NCBI GenBank assembly: GCA_028287505.1
Contig: JAQBPN010000091.1
Span: forward strand, 1 to 36,602
Reading direction: 5' to 3'
Source: Fibrobacterota bacterium
GTDB lineage: Bacteria > Fibrobacterota > Fibrobacteria > UBA11236
Length of the DNA stretch: 36,602 nt
In this document: in pieces, positions 24,541 through 32,751 of the stretch
Layout: the number at the start of each line of letters is the position of its first letter
How positions within the stretch are numbered: the stretch's first letter is position 1
Notes under the pieces: model-generated
Told to the model about the DNA's origin: nothing
The model's database searches: none
The model's input: the letters and a program-made list of their open reading frames with translations, nothing else
Translations under genes and position numbers: made by a program

Positions 24541-25368
24541 ATGGATGCCGTATCCGAAAAATACAATGCCGTCGTGGTGGCCAGGCAAGCCCTGACCCCG
24601 GATTTATTCATCCTGAAGGTGATGCCGGACAAGGCCATGGCCGAGTTCGTTTCAGGCCAGTACGTCCTGCTCGGCATCTCCTCCAACGTGGTCCGCCGCT
24701 CCGGTAGCGAACCGGAGTTCAAGGAAAGCAAGGCCGACAGGATGATCCTGCGGGCCTATTCCATCGCCTCCGCGGGCCATGAACCCAATCTCCTCGAATT
24801 CTACATCTCCGTGGTTTCCAACGGTTCCCTCACTCCCCGCCTGGTCTCCCTGCAGCCCGGGGACCGCCTGATGGTGGGCGACAAAATCCGCGGCTTCTTC
24901 ACCTTGGACACCGTGCCCAAGGAACATAAAACGGTGGTGCTGGCCGCCACCGGAACCGGCCTTGCACCCTATGTCTCCATGATGCGCCGGCATGCCGTGC
25001 AACCCTATCCCTTCCGGTTCGTCATCCTCCATGGGGCGCCGCGGAGCTGGGAACTTGGATATCTCGATGAATTGCGGCTGCAGGCCCGTTACCTGCCGCG
25101 GGTGGCCTATATCCCGTCCATCACGCGGACCAAGGAAGACCCGTGGTGGCCGGGAGAAACCGGGCGCATCACCCAGTATTTCCAATCGCACGTGTTGCGG
25201 GACAGGTTGGAAGTGGAACTGGATCCCGCCAAGACGTCGGTCTTCCTGTGCGGGAATCCCGCCATGATCCATGAAGTGGGAACCCTTCTGGAACCGCTGG
25301 GCTACACGGCCTATACCACCCAGGCCACGCAAAAACCCGGAAGCCTGCATACCGAGGAATACTGGTAG
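24541..25368 (+). CDS. fpr: Ferredoxin/flavodoxin-NADP+ reductase
   Basis: FAD enzyme that exchanges electrons between NADPH and ferredoxin or flavodoxin in the cytoplasm. The 275 residues fit the bacterial Fpr subclass. FAD-binding RAYSIAS is at 71-77, NADP-binding AATGTGLAP at 135-143, FLCGNPAMI at 235-243, and the C-terminal aromatic is in TEEYW. GGAG lies 6 bp before the ATG. An insert at about 50-68 (VVRRSGSEPEFKESKADR) lengthens the loop before the RAYS motif. It appears to be monocistronic and ends just before a bidirectional terminator. Confidence 0.93.
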   Translation: MDAVSEKYNAVVVARQALTPDLFILKVMPDKAMAEFVSGQYVLLGISSNVVRRSGSEPEFKESKADRMILRAYSIASAGHEPNLLEFYISVVSNGSLTPRLVSLQPGDRLMVGDKIRGFFTLDTVPKEHKTVVLAATGTGLAPYVSMMRRHAVQPYPFRFVILHGAPRSWELGYLDELRLQARYLPRVAYIPSITRTKEDPWWPGETGRITQYFQSHVLRDRLEVELDPAKTSVFLCGNPAMIHEVGTLLEPLGYTAYTTQATQKPGSLHTEEYW

Positions 25369-25377
25369 AGTAGGGAT

Positions 25378-25425
25378 AAGAGAAGATTTTGCAAATTGAA
25401 AATTGCAAAATTCCGATCTCTTTTA
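25378..25425. terminator. Bidirectional terminator between fpr and the SirB1-type gene
   Basis: ATTTTGCAA (25386-25394) pairs perfectly with TTGCAAAAT (25403-25411) around an 8-nt loop. Outside it, AAGAGA (25378-25383) pairs with TCTCTT (25417-25422), followed by more T. It lies between two converging stop codons (25368 and 25437), where a two-way terminator is expected. Confidence 0.85.
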
Positions 25426-25436
25426 TTCTTCAGACC

Positions 25437-26495
25437 CTATTCCGTCTCCCGGTCCCGTTGCTCCGGATCCGCATCGTCTTCCCGTTCCCCGCGCAAGTCC
25501 TCCGCCAGGGACCACATGAATTGGCTGGCCTGGCGCTCCCCGGCCAGATGATAGGCGTTGATCAGGTTGCGTAATACGCGGGCTACGATGGCTTCCGGCT
25601 TCGCGGTGGTTTTCAGCAGCCGGGAGAATTCCGGCGCGTACTTCTGCTCAAGTTGGGCGAGTCTGTCGGCTTCCAGGATCCTGCCGCCATCGAAGCAATC
25701 GATGATGACATCCTTTCCGTCTTCGGCGACCCGCGTGAGGAAATGCTCGGGGACGTCGCATCCGGATATGTCGAAACCCAGGCGGTGGCCCACCAGCATG
25801 TAGATGCAGGCGAGGCTGATGGGAATCCCCTGGTTTTTTTCGATCACCTGAACCAGATCGCTGTTGCCGGGATTGTAATAGTCGCCCTCGGCGCCCTTGA
25901 AACCTTTTTGCGAGAACAGGAAACGGGCCAGGGCGGTTGCACGCAGGGGTTCGCCGGACAGGCGGAATTCACCGGCCAATCCGTCGAGCATGCTTCCCAG
26001 GGCGGGATGGCGGGGGGCCTCGGGGGCCGTCACGCCCAGGTTACCCGGGGGGTCGATCCGCCCCTCCCCGGCGGCCTGGATCGCGGACGCGGGCCCTTCC
26101 ACGGGTTCGAAATCGGCATGGTAGTCGACGTTTTCCCGGTGATTCCCGTTTTCCCCCGGGCCCGGATTCTCTTCCTTGACGCCCCGCTCCCGGCGGACCT
26201 TGTCTTCGGCCAGATACCAGGACAATCCGGACAGGGCCGCCTCCAGCTTTTCCATATCGTTGGGCATATCCCGCCAGCGGAGCCATGAGGTGCGGAATCC
26301 CTTTCGGGCCCGGCCCGAAAGCAGATCCATCAGCTTGCGGCGGGGAACGCTCGGAAGTTCGTCAAGCCGCGCGCGGATGCCCGCCTCCCATGCCGGGAGG
26401 TTGGCTTCCAGCTTTTCCCAGACACGATTGCGCACTTTCGGGCTTTCATCGTCCAGGAGTTTCAGGATGTGTACCAGATCTTTATCGTCAGCCAT
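25437..26495 (-). CDS. SirB1/transglutaminase-like (core2) protein
   Basis: A 352-residue cytoplasmic protein. The N-terminal 30 residues look like a HEAT-type helix pair (DLVHILKLLDDESPKVRNRV). A Gly/Pro/Asn-rich linker spans about 105-165. The C-terminal half matches the SirB1 / Transglut_core2 family: YYNPGNSDLVQVIEKNQ (206-222), GIPISLACIY (223-232), HFLTRV (251-256) and IIDCFDGG (264-271). The family's reaction is not established. Cys230, His251 and Asp266 could in principle form a transglutaminase-like triad, but most family members lack the Cys, so this may be chance. It is divergent from the phosphatase gene across 123 bp. Confidence 0.8.
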   Translation of the reverse strand: MADDKDLVHILKLLDDESPKVRNRVWEKLEANLPAWEAGIRARLDELPSVPRRKLMDLLSGRARKGFRTSWLRWRDMPNDMEKLEAALSGLSWYLAEDKVRRERGVKEENPGPGENGNHRENVDYHADFEPVEGPASAIQAAGEGRIDPPGNLGVTAPEAPRHPALGSMLDGLAGEFRLSGEPLRATALARFLFSQKGFKGAEGDYYNPGNSDLVQVIEKNQGIPISLACIYMLVGHRLGFDISGCDVPEHFLTRVAEDGKDVIIDCFDGGRILEADRLAQLEQKYAPEFSRLLKTTAKPEAIVARVLRNLINAYHLAGERQASQFMWSLAEDLRGEREDDADPEQRDRETE

Positions 26496-26599
26496 TACCT
26501 ATCCAAAGTCGTAGTTTATCCAATGTCGGGTTTTGTCCGTCGACTGGCCGCAAATCCGGTTGTGTAACGGGAGAAGTTAAAAAAACCGCGGCCAGGATG

Positions 26600-26607
26600 T
26601 ATATTCC
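26600..26607 (+). promoter_or_regulatory. Candidate -10 box for the phosphatase gene
   Basis: TATATTCC lies within GGATGTATATT (26595-26605). The same 11 bp recurs at 28801-28811. A start of transcription about 7 bp further on would leave only a very short leader before the ATG at 26619. Confidence 0.4.
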
Positions 26608-26618
26608 TTCAAGGGACC

Positions 26619-27299
26619 ATGACCAGCGCTTCCAATGCCCGTCGATTGTTCGTAGGCGACCTCCACGGTTGCCTGGCCGAGCTGAATGAGCTGTTGGACC
26701 GGTTCGGGTTCCACCCCGGGCGGGACAGGCTTTTTTCCGTGGGAGACGTCATCGGCAAAGGTCCGGACGTTCCCGGCACCTTGCGGCGCCTCAAAGATCT
26801 CGAAGCGCAGGCCGTACTTGGAAACCACGACTTCGCCTTGCTGCAGGCGGCCCGCCAGATTAAAGCCGGCAAACATCCCAAACATCGCGACTATCCGGAA
26901 TCATTGGGGCCGGAACGGGACGAGTGGATCGCATGGATCTCCGCCTGGCCCGTGTTTCTCGACCTGCCCGACATCATCATGGTGCACGCGGGCCTGGAAC
27001 CGGGCGAACAGGATCTTTCCGCCATGGCCCCGCGCATCCTGATGCAAATCCGTACCTGGGACGGCAAGGGAGCCCATCTCGACCGCGAGGGAGATCCCCC
27101 CTGGTTCGAATGCGTGAAACCGGAGAAGACGGTGGTGTTCGGACATTGGGCCCAGCGCGGGCTTATCGATTTGCCCAAGTTCAAGGGACTGGACACGGGC
27201 TGCGTCTACGGCGGCAAATTGACCGGCTGGTGCCCGGAGGAAAACCGCTTCCTCCAGGTGGACGCGAAACGCGCCTACACCCCCATCCACTACCACTGA
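26619..27299 (+). CDS. ApaH/PrpE-like metallophosphatase
   Basis: Calcineurin-type phosphatase of the ApaH/PrpE/serine-threonine phosphatase group, using two metal ions. The metal and phosphate motifs are all present in order in the 226 residues: GDLHGC (13-18), GDVIGKGPD (42-50), GNHD (68-71), HAGL (123-126), GHW (175-177) and DTGCVYGG (192-199). Likely substrates in the family are diadenosine tetraphosphate, other dinucleotide polyphosphates or phosphoproteins. Shorter length than ApaH (about 280) and the GKGPD variant leave the substrate open. AAGGGA lies just before the ATG. It is convergent with pyk, with 12 bp between stops. Confidence 0.88.
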   Translation: MTSASNARRLFVGDLHGCLAELNELLDRFGFHPGRDRLFSVGDVIGKGPDVPGTLRRLKDLEAQAVLGNHDFALLQAARQIKAGKHPKHRDYPESLGPERDEWIAWISAWPVFLDLPDIIMVHAGLEPGEQDLSAMAPRILMQIRTWDGKGAHLDREGDPPWFECVKPEKTVVFGHWAQRGLIDLPKFKGLDTGCVYGGKLTGWCPEENRFLQVDAKRAYTPIHYH

Positions 27300-27311
27300 A
27301 GGCCGCGCAGC

Positions 27312-28766
27312 CTAGGCTTTTTTGCTTTTCCGCTTCGGTTGGCTGGAAGGGACGTCCACGACCCAACGACGGATGCTGTTGGTCCCCAAGCGGGTATGGA
27401 TGGGATGCCCGAAGGCGAATACGATGACGTCGCCGGCAACGACCAGCCCTTCCGCCTTCAGTTCGCTTTCCAGTTGCCGGAACACCAGCTCGGGATTGCT
27501 GACCGCTTTGATCATGGTCGGCTGCACGGAATAATAGAGGCTGCTTCTCCGATAGATGTCCTCATTGAGGCATGCCACCACCACGGGGATGTTGCCGCGA
27601 TAGGTGGAGAGAATGCGGGGCGAGGTTCCGTGGGTGCTGATGACCACCAGGACCTTGGCGCCGCTGTTGGCCGCCAGGTACAGTCCCGCTTCGCAGACCA
27701 GGGCGATGGTTTCCGGATGGGAGATGCCGACGATTTCATCGTCCAGGTTTATTTCCGTGGTGCGGATGATGCGATCCATCATTTCCACCGCTTCCACCGG
27801 GTATTTGCCGGTGGCGGTTTCGCCGGAAAGCATGAGGGAATCCACGCGCGCCAGCGCGGCCGTGGATACGTCCGTCACTTCCGCGCGGGAAGGACGGGAG
27901 GAGGTGGTCATCGACTCCAGCATCTGGGTTGCGATGATGGTGACCTTGCCCAGTTCGCGCGCCAGCATGATGACGTTCCGCTGCACGGTGGGGATCAATT
28001 CCAGGTCCAGTTCCACGCCCAGATCGCCGCGGGCCACCATCACGCCTTCGGCGGCTTCCACGATGCCCCGCAGATTCACCACGGCTTCGGCGCTTTCCAC
28101 CTTGGCCACCAGCGGGACGCGGAACTCCAGGGTCTCCATGAACCTCTTGATGGTGCGCACGTCGTCGCCCGATCCGATGAAGGAGGCCGCCACCCAGTCG
28201 AAACCGGCGGTGGAGATGAAGCGGAGATCTTCCTTGTCTTTTTTGCTCAGGATGGGGAGGCGCAGGCTCACGCCCGGTACGTTCAGGGACTTGTTGGGCT
28301 TGAGGGATCCCCCGCGGATGACGCGGCAGACGATCTTTTTGCCCGCGCCCTTGTCGCGTTTGGCCAGGCGCTCGGCGCAGATTTCCAGCTTGCCGTCGTC
28401 CAGAAGGATGCGCTGGCCGGGCGCGATCAGCTCCACGAGCCCGGGATAGGAAATGCCGATTTCCGCGCGGGCGGGATCGCCGGGCCTGGCCACCAGGGAG
28501 ACTTCGGCGCCGTTTTCCAACTGGTACTCGCGGGCGTCCACGCGCACCTTGGGGCCCATCAGATCGGCGAGGATGCCGCAGGGGCGCTTCAGCTTCTTGG
28601 CGACGGAACGGATCAGGGCGAGGTAACGGACATGTTGCTCCCGGTCCCCGTGGGAAAAATTGATGCGGAAGGCGTTCGCCCCCGCTTTCATGACCCGTTC
28701 CAGTACGGCGGGATCTTCCAGGGCGGGGCCCATCGTGGCAAGGATTTTGGCTCGGCGAGGCTTCAT
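27312..28766 (-). CDS. pyk: Pyruvate kinase
   Basis: Last glycolytic step: phosphoenolpyruvate plus ADP gives pyruvate plus ATP. With ATG at 28764-28766 the 484-residue protein starts MKPRRAKILATMGPA, the usual N-terminus. An ATG six codons earlier is possible. Substrate motifs RINFSHG (34-40) and DLMGPKVR (68-75), the catalytic-Lys signature LVAKVESAEAVVNL, ARGDLGVELDL and the ATQMLESM motif are all intact. The C-terminal regulatory domain is complete and ends in a Lys-rich KRKSKKA. It competes for the same PEP that feeds enzyme I but is in a separate unit. It is divergent from the glycosyltransferase gene across about 36 bp. Confidence 0.96.
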   Translation of the reverse strand: MKPRRAKILATMGPALEDPAVLERVMKAGANAFRINFSHGDREQHVRYLALIRSVAKKLKRPCGILADLMGPKVRVDAREYQLENGAEVSLVARPGDPARAEIGISYPGLVELIAPGQRILLDDGKLEICAERLAKRDKGAGKKIVCRVIRGGSLKPNKSLNVPGVSLRLPILSKKDKEDLRFISTAGFDWVAASFIGSGDDVRTIKRFMETLEFRVPLVAKVESAEAVVNLRGIVEAAEGVMVARGDLGVELDLELIPTVQRNVIMLARELGKVTIIATQMLESMTTSSRPSRAEVTDVSTAALARVDSLMLSGETATGKYPVEAVEMMDRIIRTTEINLDDEIVGISHPETIALVCEAGLYLAANSGAKVLVVISTHGTSPRILSTYRGNIPVVVACLNEDIYRRSSLYYSVQPTMIKAVSNPELVFRQLESELKAEGLVVAGDVIVFAFGHPIHTRLGTNSIRRWVVDVPSSQPKRKSKKA

Positions 28767-28802
28767 GGTCGGGAAAGATAGCATCCGCCCGACCCCTGCC
28801 GG

Positions 28803-30122
28803 ATGTATATTTTCCACTACCATGTCGCGGGATCCGAATTGATCATAATTGTCATTTTCCTGACCGTGGTCTACTGCGGCATGATGGCGTTTTTCATCCT
28901 GGGCGGATTGCGCCTGGGCCGCGCGCGCGGCGCAAAAGGAGCCGGCCCGGCAATCGACCGGGAGGCCGCTCTCGGCGCCGCTTCCGGCGCGCATGCCTCC
29001 GCAAGCGCCGCCTCCCGATCGGAATCCTCCCTAGCCCAAGCCGTCCATTCCCGATCGGGAACGCAGGAATCCTCCATCGCCGAATCCGCATCGGATGAAG
29101 ACGGGGACTCGGACTTTCCCTACCTTCCCAGCGTATCCGTCATCGTCCCCATGCGCAACGAAGAAGCGCATGCGCCCGCCACTCTGCTCGCGCTTTCCAT
29201 CCAGGACTACGCGGGCGACTGGGAGATCATCTGCGTCGATGATCGCTCCACCGACGGCACCGAGCGCGTAATCCGGGAATACTGCGCCCGCGATCCCCGC
29301 TTTTCCCTGGTGAGCGTTCCGGCGGACGCGCCCAGCATTCCCAGCCCCAAGAAGCGCGCCCTGGCCGCGGGCTTCGCCGCCGCCAAAGGCGAGATTCTCA
29401 TGACCACGGACGCGGACTGCCTGGCGGAACCCGGATGGCTCCGCTCCATGGCCGCGTGCTTCGCGGCGGACACGGGCATCGTCCAGGGGCCCAAGCGCAT
29501 CCGCGGGGACGGCACCGTTCTGTCCCGATACCAGGAGCACGAGGTCTTCGGCCTGGTGAGCATCGAGGCCGCCACGTTCGCCCTGGGCCGGCCCATGATC
29601 GCGAGCGCGCCTTCCCTCGCCTATCGGAAAACCCTGTACGAAAGCGTGGGCGGCTTCCAGGGGATAGAAGACTCCATTTCCGGGGACGACGATCTGCTGG
29701 TCCGCAAAATGCAGAAGGTCCCCCGCTGGAAGGTGGCCTACAATCCGGATCCGGAAGCCTGCGTCACCACTTCGCCGGCCGGGACCTGGGCGGGCATGTT
29801 GCAACAGCGCGCCCGTTGGGCCAGCAACGGCGCCCATTACGAGGAAAAGGGATTCGTCGCCCTGCTTTCCTGCATCTATGCCTTCTATTGGTGGCTGGTC
29901 CTGGGACCCATCCTGGCCGCGGCGGGACTGGTGCCCTGGAGCCTGTACGCGGCCACCGTGGCCGCCAAAATCCTCTGCAACGGAATCTTCCTGACCATCA
30001 CCTCCCGCCGCCTGGGCCACCAGGGCATCCTGCGGGATCTGGTCTGGTGCGAAATCCTGCACGTTCCCATCATCCTGGCGGCGGTAATCATGGGCCACCT
30101 TGGTCTCTACCGCTGGAAGTAG
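28803..30122 (+). CDS. Membrane GT2 glycosyltransferase (processive type)
   Basis: Inner-membrane family 2 glycosyltransferase, probably making or elongating an envelope polysaccharide or glycolipid. An N-terminal transmembrane helix (about 12-34) is followed by an Ala/Ser-rich linker (about 40-105). The GT-A domain has VSVIVPMRNEE, CVDDRSTDGT (144-153), TTDADC (201-206) and GDDD (294-297). QQRARW (334-339) supplies the QxxRW motif of processive enzymes such as cellulose or PNAG synthases. About three C-terminal membrane helices follow. The start is uncertain. ATG at 28803 overlaps a likely promoter box and has no ribosome site, while TTG at 28839 begins right at the membrane helix. The acceptor and sugar are unknown. 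Confidence 0.87.
   Translation: MYIFHYHVAGSELIIIVIFLTVVYCGMMAFFILGGLRLGRARGAKGAGPAIDREAALGAASGAHASASAASRSESSLAQAVHSRSGTQESSIAESASDEDGDSDFPYLPSVSVIVPMRNEEAHAPATLLALSIQDYAGDWEIICVDDRSTDGTERVIREYCARDPRFSLVSVPADAPSIPSPKKRALAAGFAAAKGEILMTTDADCLAEPGWLRSMAACFAADTGIVQGPKRIRGDGTVLSRYQEHEVFGLVSIEAATFALGRPMIASAPSLAYRKTLYESVGGFQGIEDSISGDDDLLVRKMQKVPRWKVAYNPDPEACVTTSPAGTWAGMLQQRARWASNGAHYEEKGFVALLSCIYAFYWWLVLGPILAAAGLVPWSLYAATVAAKILCNGIFLTITSRRLGHQGILRDLVWCEILHVPIILAAVIMGHLGLYRWK
28806..28813 (+). promoter_or_regulatory. Candidate -10 box upstream of the glycosyltransferase
   Basis: TATATTTT within GGATGTATATT (28801-28811), an 11-bp match to the site before the phosphatase gene (26595-26605). If it is a promoter, the ATG at 28803 cannot be the translation start and TTG at 28839 becomes likely. 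The pyk promoter must lie in the same small space on the other strand. Confidence 0.4.
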
Positions 30123-30165
30123 CTATTTTCCAATCCGTCTTTCACCGCATCGTCCGAGGAATTCC

Positions 30166-30615
30166 ATGAAGGCTGCCCGAGTCCTGTACACCGCAACCGG
30201 AGCCGCGGCTCTGGTGTTCGCATTGGGCGCCTCCAAATGCGAGCAGACCACGACCATCGTGCCATATGTCGCGGAAATCTGCAACGACAATCTGGACAAC
30301 GATACGGACGGCAAGACCGATTGCCAGGATTCCGATTGCGATACCCAGTGCGAAGTACACGTTCAGATCAACCCCATCCCCCCCACCATCACCGCGGATA
30401 CCCTCAAGGTCACCGGTACGAATTTCAAGGCCACGGGAATCGCCTTGCAGCTTCTCCCGACCGGTACGGCCGGAGCCGTGACGATTACCGGAGAGACCTG
30501 GTCCGCCGTGCTGACCAATCTGGGCACTCGCGGGCAATACACCTTGACGGCCATCGCCTCCGATGCCCAAAGCCGTCAGGACACGGCGGTCGCCGTTTTC
30601 GAACGGACCAACTGA
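30166..30615 (+). CDS. Small exported protein with Asp/Asn/Cys motif and Ig-like tail
   Basis: A 149-residue protein starting at ATG 30166 (AGGA 6 bp upstream). The hydrophobic N-terminus (about 6-22) is an export signal; Cys25 follows in LGASKC, which is close to but not a standard lipobox (Lys at -1). Next comes EICNDNLDNDTDGKTDCQDS (38-57) and more Cys, a Ca-binding-like repeat often seen in secreted proteins of Myxococcota and relatives. The rest (about 70-149) is rich in Thr/Val/Gly and looks like a bacterial Ig-like beta domain. It is 43 bp after the glycosyltransferase gene and 15 bp before the next gene, so likely co-expressed. The function is not known. Confidence 0.75.
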   Translation: MKAARVLYTATGAAALVFALGASKCEQTTTIVPYVAEICNDNLDNDTDGKTDCQDSDCDTQCEVHVQINPIPPTITADTLKVTGTNFKATGIALQLLPTGTAGAVTITGETWSAVLTNLGTRGQYTLTAIASDAQSRQDTAVAVFERTN

Positions 30616-30630
30616 AATGGCCCATCGCGC

Positions 30631-32415
30631 ATGAGGGCGCTTCCCCTGGCCAACCTGGCCGTTCTGGCGGCCCTCTGCTTTTCCTCACCCGCCCGTTCCG
30701 CCCCGGCCCACGCTTCGTCCAAAGCTCCTGCGGCCTCCACGGGCGCACCCGCTTCCACCGCGGCGCCGGCGCCCGGAGCGGCCCGCCCGGCTTCCGCCCC
30801 GGCCGCCTCCCGTCCCATCGAAGGCCCTTGCCGCGATCTCCTTTCCGCCCTGCCTTCCGGAAAGTTGGAACCCGCCCCCTATCTCGCGGCCGCCGCGTGC
30901 CTGCGCCTCCAGGATTCCCTGGCCGCGCGCCCCGGCGACAAGGGGCCCCACTCTCCCTTGGAGCGGATGATCCGCTCCGCTTCCGGACGCTCCCCGTCGG
31001 CATCGGACTCCATTCTCAAAGCCAGGCTTCCGGACGACAAGAACTGGCTCATGACCTGCATGGAGCGGATGCGCGTGCGCCGGGACGTCGCCGGGATCCA
31101 GGACATGGCCTATCTGGCGGAAGCGAAGGGGACGGCCGACCCGGACCTCTACCGGGAACTCTCCGCTTTGTACCTGACGATCCCGGATACCTATCGCGCC
31201 GGCCTGGCTTTGCTGCGGCAGGCCGAAGTGGATTCCCTTCAGGGCGGGTACATCCAATACCAACTGGAAAGCCTCACCCACTATGCGGGGTCGGACGTCC
31301 CCGCGGAAGAGTTGCTGGACTCCCTCACCTCCGGATACGTCCACAGGAACATCCGCACCGCCGAGATGCTCGAGTCGCTGTGCTGGTCCTCCCGCGCCTA
31401 TCCCGCCGCCTACCGCAACCTGCTGGCCATGATGGATTTGAAAAATCCCGGTCCCTCGCTGGTGCTGGAGCGCGTGAACCGTTTCCAATCCCTGGGATAT
31501 TTCGACTATGCCGCCGCCATCCTGGACAAACTGGCGTGGCGCAAGCTTTCCCAGCCCTGGTTGACGCTGGCGCGCACCTTGCATCTGCAGATCCGCAACC
31601 AGCTCCAGGATTGGCCGGCCATCACCGCGGAGGCGCAGGCCTCCACCGTAACCGGCCAGGTACGTCCGCCGCAGCTCAGCGACGAGGAAACCTTCATCGT
31701 CGCCAACGCGTTTCTGAAACTGGGAAGGCCGGAAGAGACGCTGGCCCGGGTCAAGGGTCTTGAGGACAAAGGCGAGGCGCCCTGGGGCTTCCGGGGAAGG
31801 CTGCTCAAGGCCCAGGCCCAGATGGCCTTGGGCAGATCCAAGGAGGCGGGACAGACCCTGGACGCCTTGAAGCGCGATCCGAAACGGCGGGAAGCCACCG
31901 GCCCCATCCTGTTCTGGCAGGCTTGTCTGGCCCTGGATCAGGGGCGCGATGTCTCCGCGGACTCCCTCCTGGTGCTGGCCTCGGCCTATACCGGAGCGGA
32001 GGAGTCCCAGCGGGCGTTGGAGTACCGATTCTTCCTTTTGGTGGATACCGGCAAGGCGCGGGCCCCTTTTTTCAAGGGTCTTCCCGAATCCCCCCACAGC
32101 CCCGCGGAACGCAGAATATCCCTGGATCGGGTGGACGCGCAGTCCGGTTTATGGCCGTTCGCCCAGCTTGAAAAAGCCCAAATCCTCCTGCAAAACGGCG
32201 AACCGGACTCGGCAGAGGCGGTCTTCGACCTGGTCAGCAAGCGCAGCCCGGACCGGTTGGCCGGTTTCCAGGCGGAGGCCAAGGCCGCCTTCACCGCGGA
32301 GAAACTCCCCGGAGGCCGTCAAGCCGCTCTTGCCAGATACGAGGACCTCCTGATAAAATACCAGCAAGGCGTCATCCCCGAATTTTCCCGGGGGAGGATC
32401 AAAGCCTTGAGGTGA
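30631..32415 (+). CDS. Exported helical-repeat (TPR-like) protein
   Basis: A 594-residue protein with a signal peptide (about 1-23, ending in ARS), an Ala/Pro/Ser-rich linker (about 24-62) and then alpha-helical repeats to the end with TPR-like spacing (for example LRQAEVDSLQGGYIQYQLES, ANAFLKLGRPEETLARVK, LEKAQILLQNGEPDSAEAVF). No enzyme motif is visible. It resembles exported TPR scaffolds that hold envelope or secretion complexes together. The ribosome site before ATG 30631 is weak. Its place in a run with a membrane glycosyltransferase and a small exported protein suggests a role in building or exporting the product of that enzyme, which is inference only. Confidence 0.75.
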   Translation: MRALPLANLAVLAALCFSSPARSAPAHASSKAPAASTGAPASTAAPAPGAARPASAPAASRPIEGPCRDLLSALPSGKLEPAPYLAAAACLRLQDSLAARPGDKGPHSPLERMIRSASGRSPSASDSILKARLPDDKNWLMTCMERMRVRRDVAGIQDMAYLAEAKGTADPDLYRELSALYLTIPDTYRAGLALLRQAEVDSLQGGYIQYQLESLTHYAGSDVPAEELLDSLTSGYVHRNIRTAEMLESLCWSSRAYPAAYRNLLAMMDLKNPGPSLVLERVNRFQSLGYFDYAAAILDKLAWRKLSQPWLTLARTLHLQIRNQLQDWPAITAEAQASTVTGQVRPPQLSDEETFIVANAFLKLGRPEETLARVKGLEDKGEAPWGFRGRLLKAQAQMALGRSKEAGQTLDALKRDPKRREATGPILFWQACLALDQGRDVSADSLLVLASAYTGAEESQRALEYRFFLLVDTGKARAPFFKGLPESPHSPAERRISLDRVDAQSGLWPFAQLEKAQILLQNGEPDSAEAVFDLVSKRSPDRLAGFQAEAKAAFTAEKLPGGRQAALARYEDLLIKYQQGVIPEFSRGRIKALR

Positions 32416-32424
32416 TCGCCAACT

Positions 32425-32670
32425 ATGAGCATACGCTGGATTCGCAACGTCGTCGTCGACGGGAGGCAAACCACCCTGGAAGTGCTCCTGGGCGAAGCCC
32501 GCATCGCGGACAAGTGCTACATACGCGTCAACCAGGACGAAGAGTTCTGGTTCAGGCCGTCCTCGGACAACCGCCAAGCCATCCTGCAGCAGGGCATCGA
32601 CATGTTGAAGAACCGCTTTGACGGCAAGAACGTGACCGCCCAGAACGGTTCCTCGTTTCCCTGGCATTGA
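32425..32670 (+). CDS. Unknown 81-residue protein
   Basis: Not recognised. ATG at 32425 follows the previous stop by 9 bp, with AGGTGA about 9 bp upstream. The protein starts MSIRWIRNVVVDGRQTTLEV and has no signal or membrane segment. It is probably a small beta-alpha fold (DKCYIRVNQDEEFWFRP, then RQAILQQGIDMLKNRFDG) ending in GSSFPWH. It is likely the last gene of the glycosyltransferase run, since an 81-bp gap with its own promoter-like box follows. Confidence 0.65.
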   Translation: MSIRWIRNVVVDGRQTTLEVLLGEARIADKCYIRVNQDEEFWFRPSSDNRQAILQQGIDMLKNRFDGKNVTAQNGSSFPWH

Positions 32671-32734
32671 AAAGAACCCCCTGAATCTCCGGTTACCCGG
32701 CTGAAACTACTGCCCCTCGGCAAGTGGAAATAGG

Positions 32735-32742
32735 TACATTTC
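32735..32742 (+). promoter_or_regulatory. Candidate -10 box for the second GH57 gene
   Basis: TACATTTC lies 10 bp before the GH57 ATG and resembles the other TAnATT boxes of the window. No Shine-Dalgarno is visible before the ATG, so the transcript may be nearly leaderless. CTGAAA (32701-32706) and TTTCAG (32739-32744) form an inverted repeat around the region. Confidence 0.35.
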
Positions 32743-32751
32743 AGTCTTAAT

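Noticed and set aside
25437-26495. Active transglutaminase or protease from the Cys230-His251-Asp266 set
   Set aside because: The SirB1/core2 family mostly lacks the Cys, and its function is not established, so the apparent triad is not enough to claim an enzyme.
27300-27325. An intrinsic terminator between the phosphatase and pyk genes
   Set aside because: A T tract follows AGCCTAGGC, but the possible stems are only about 4 bp or need too small a loop, and the T tract itself encodes the Lys-rich end of pyruvate kinase.
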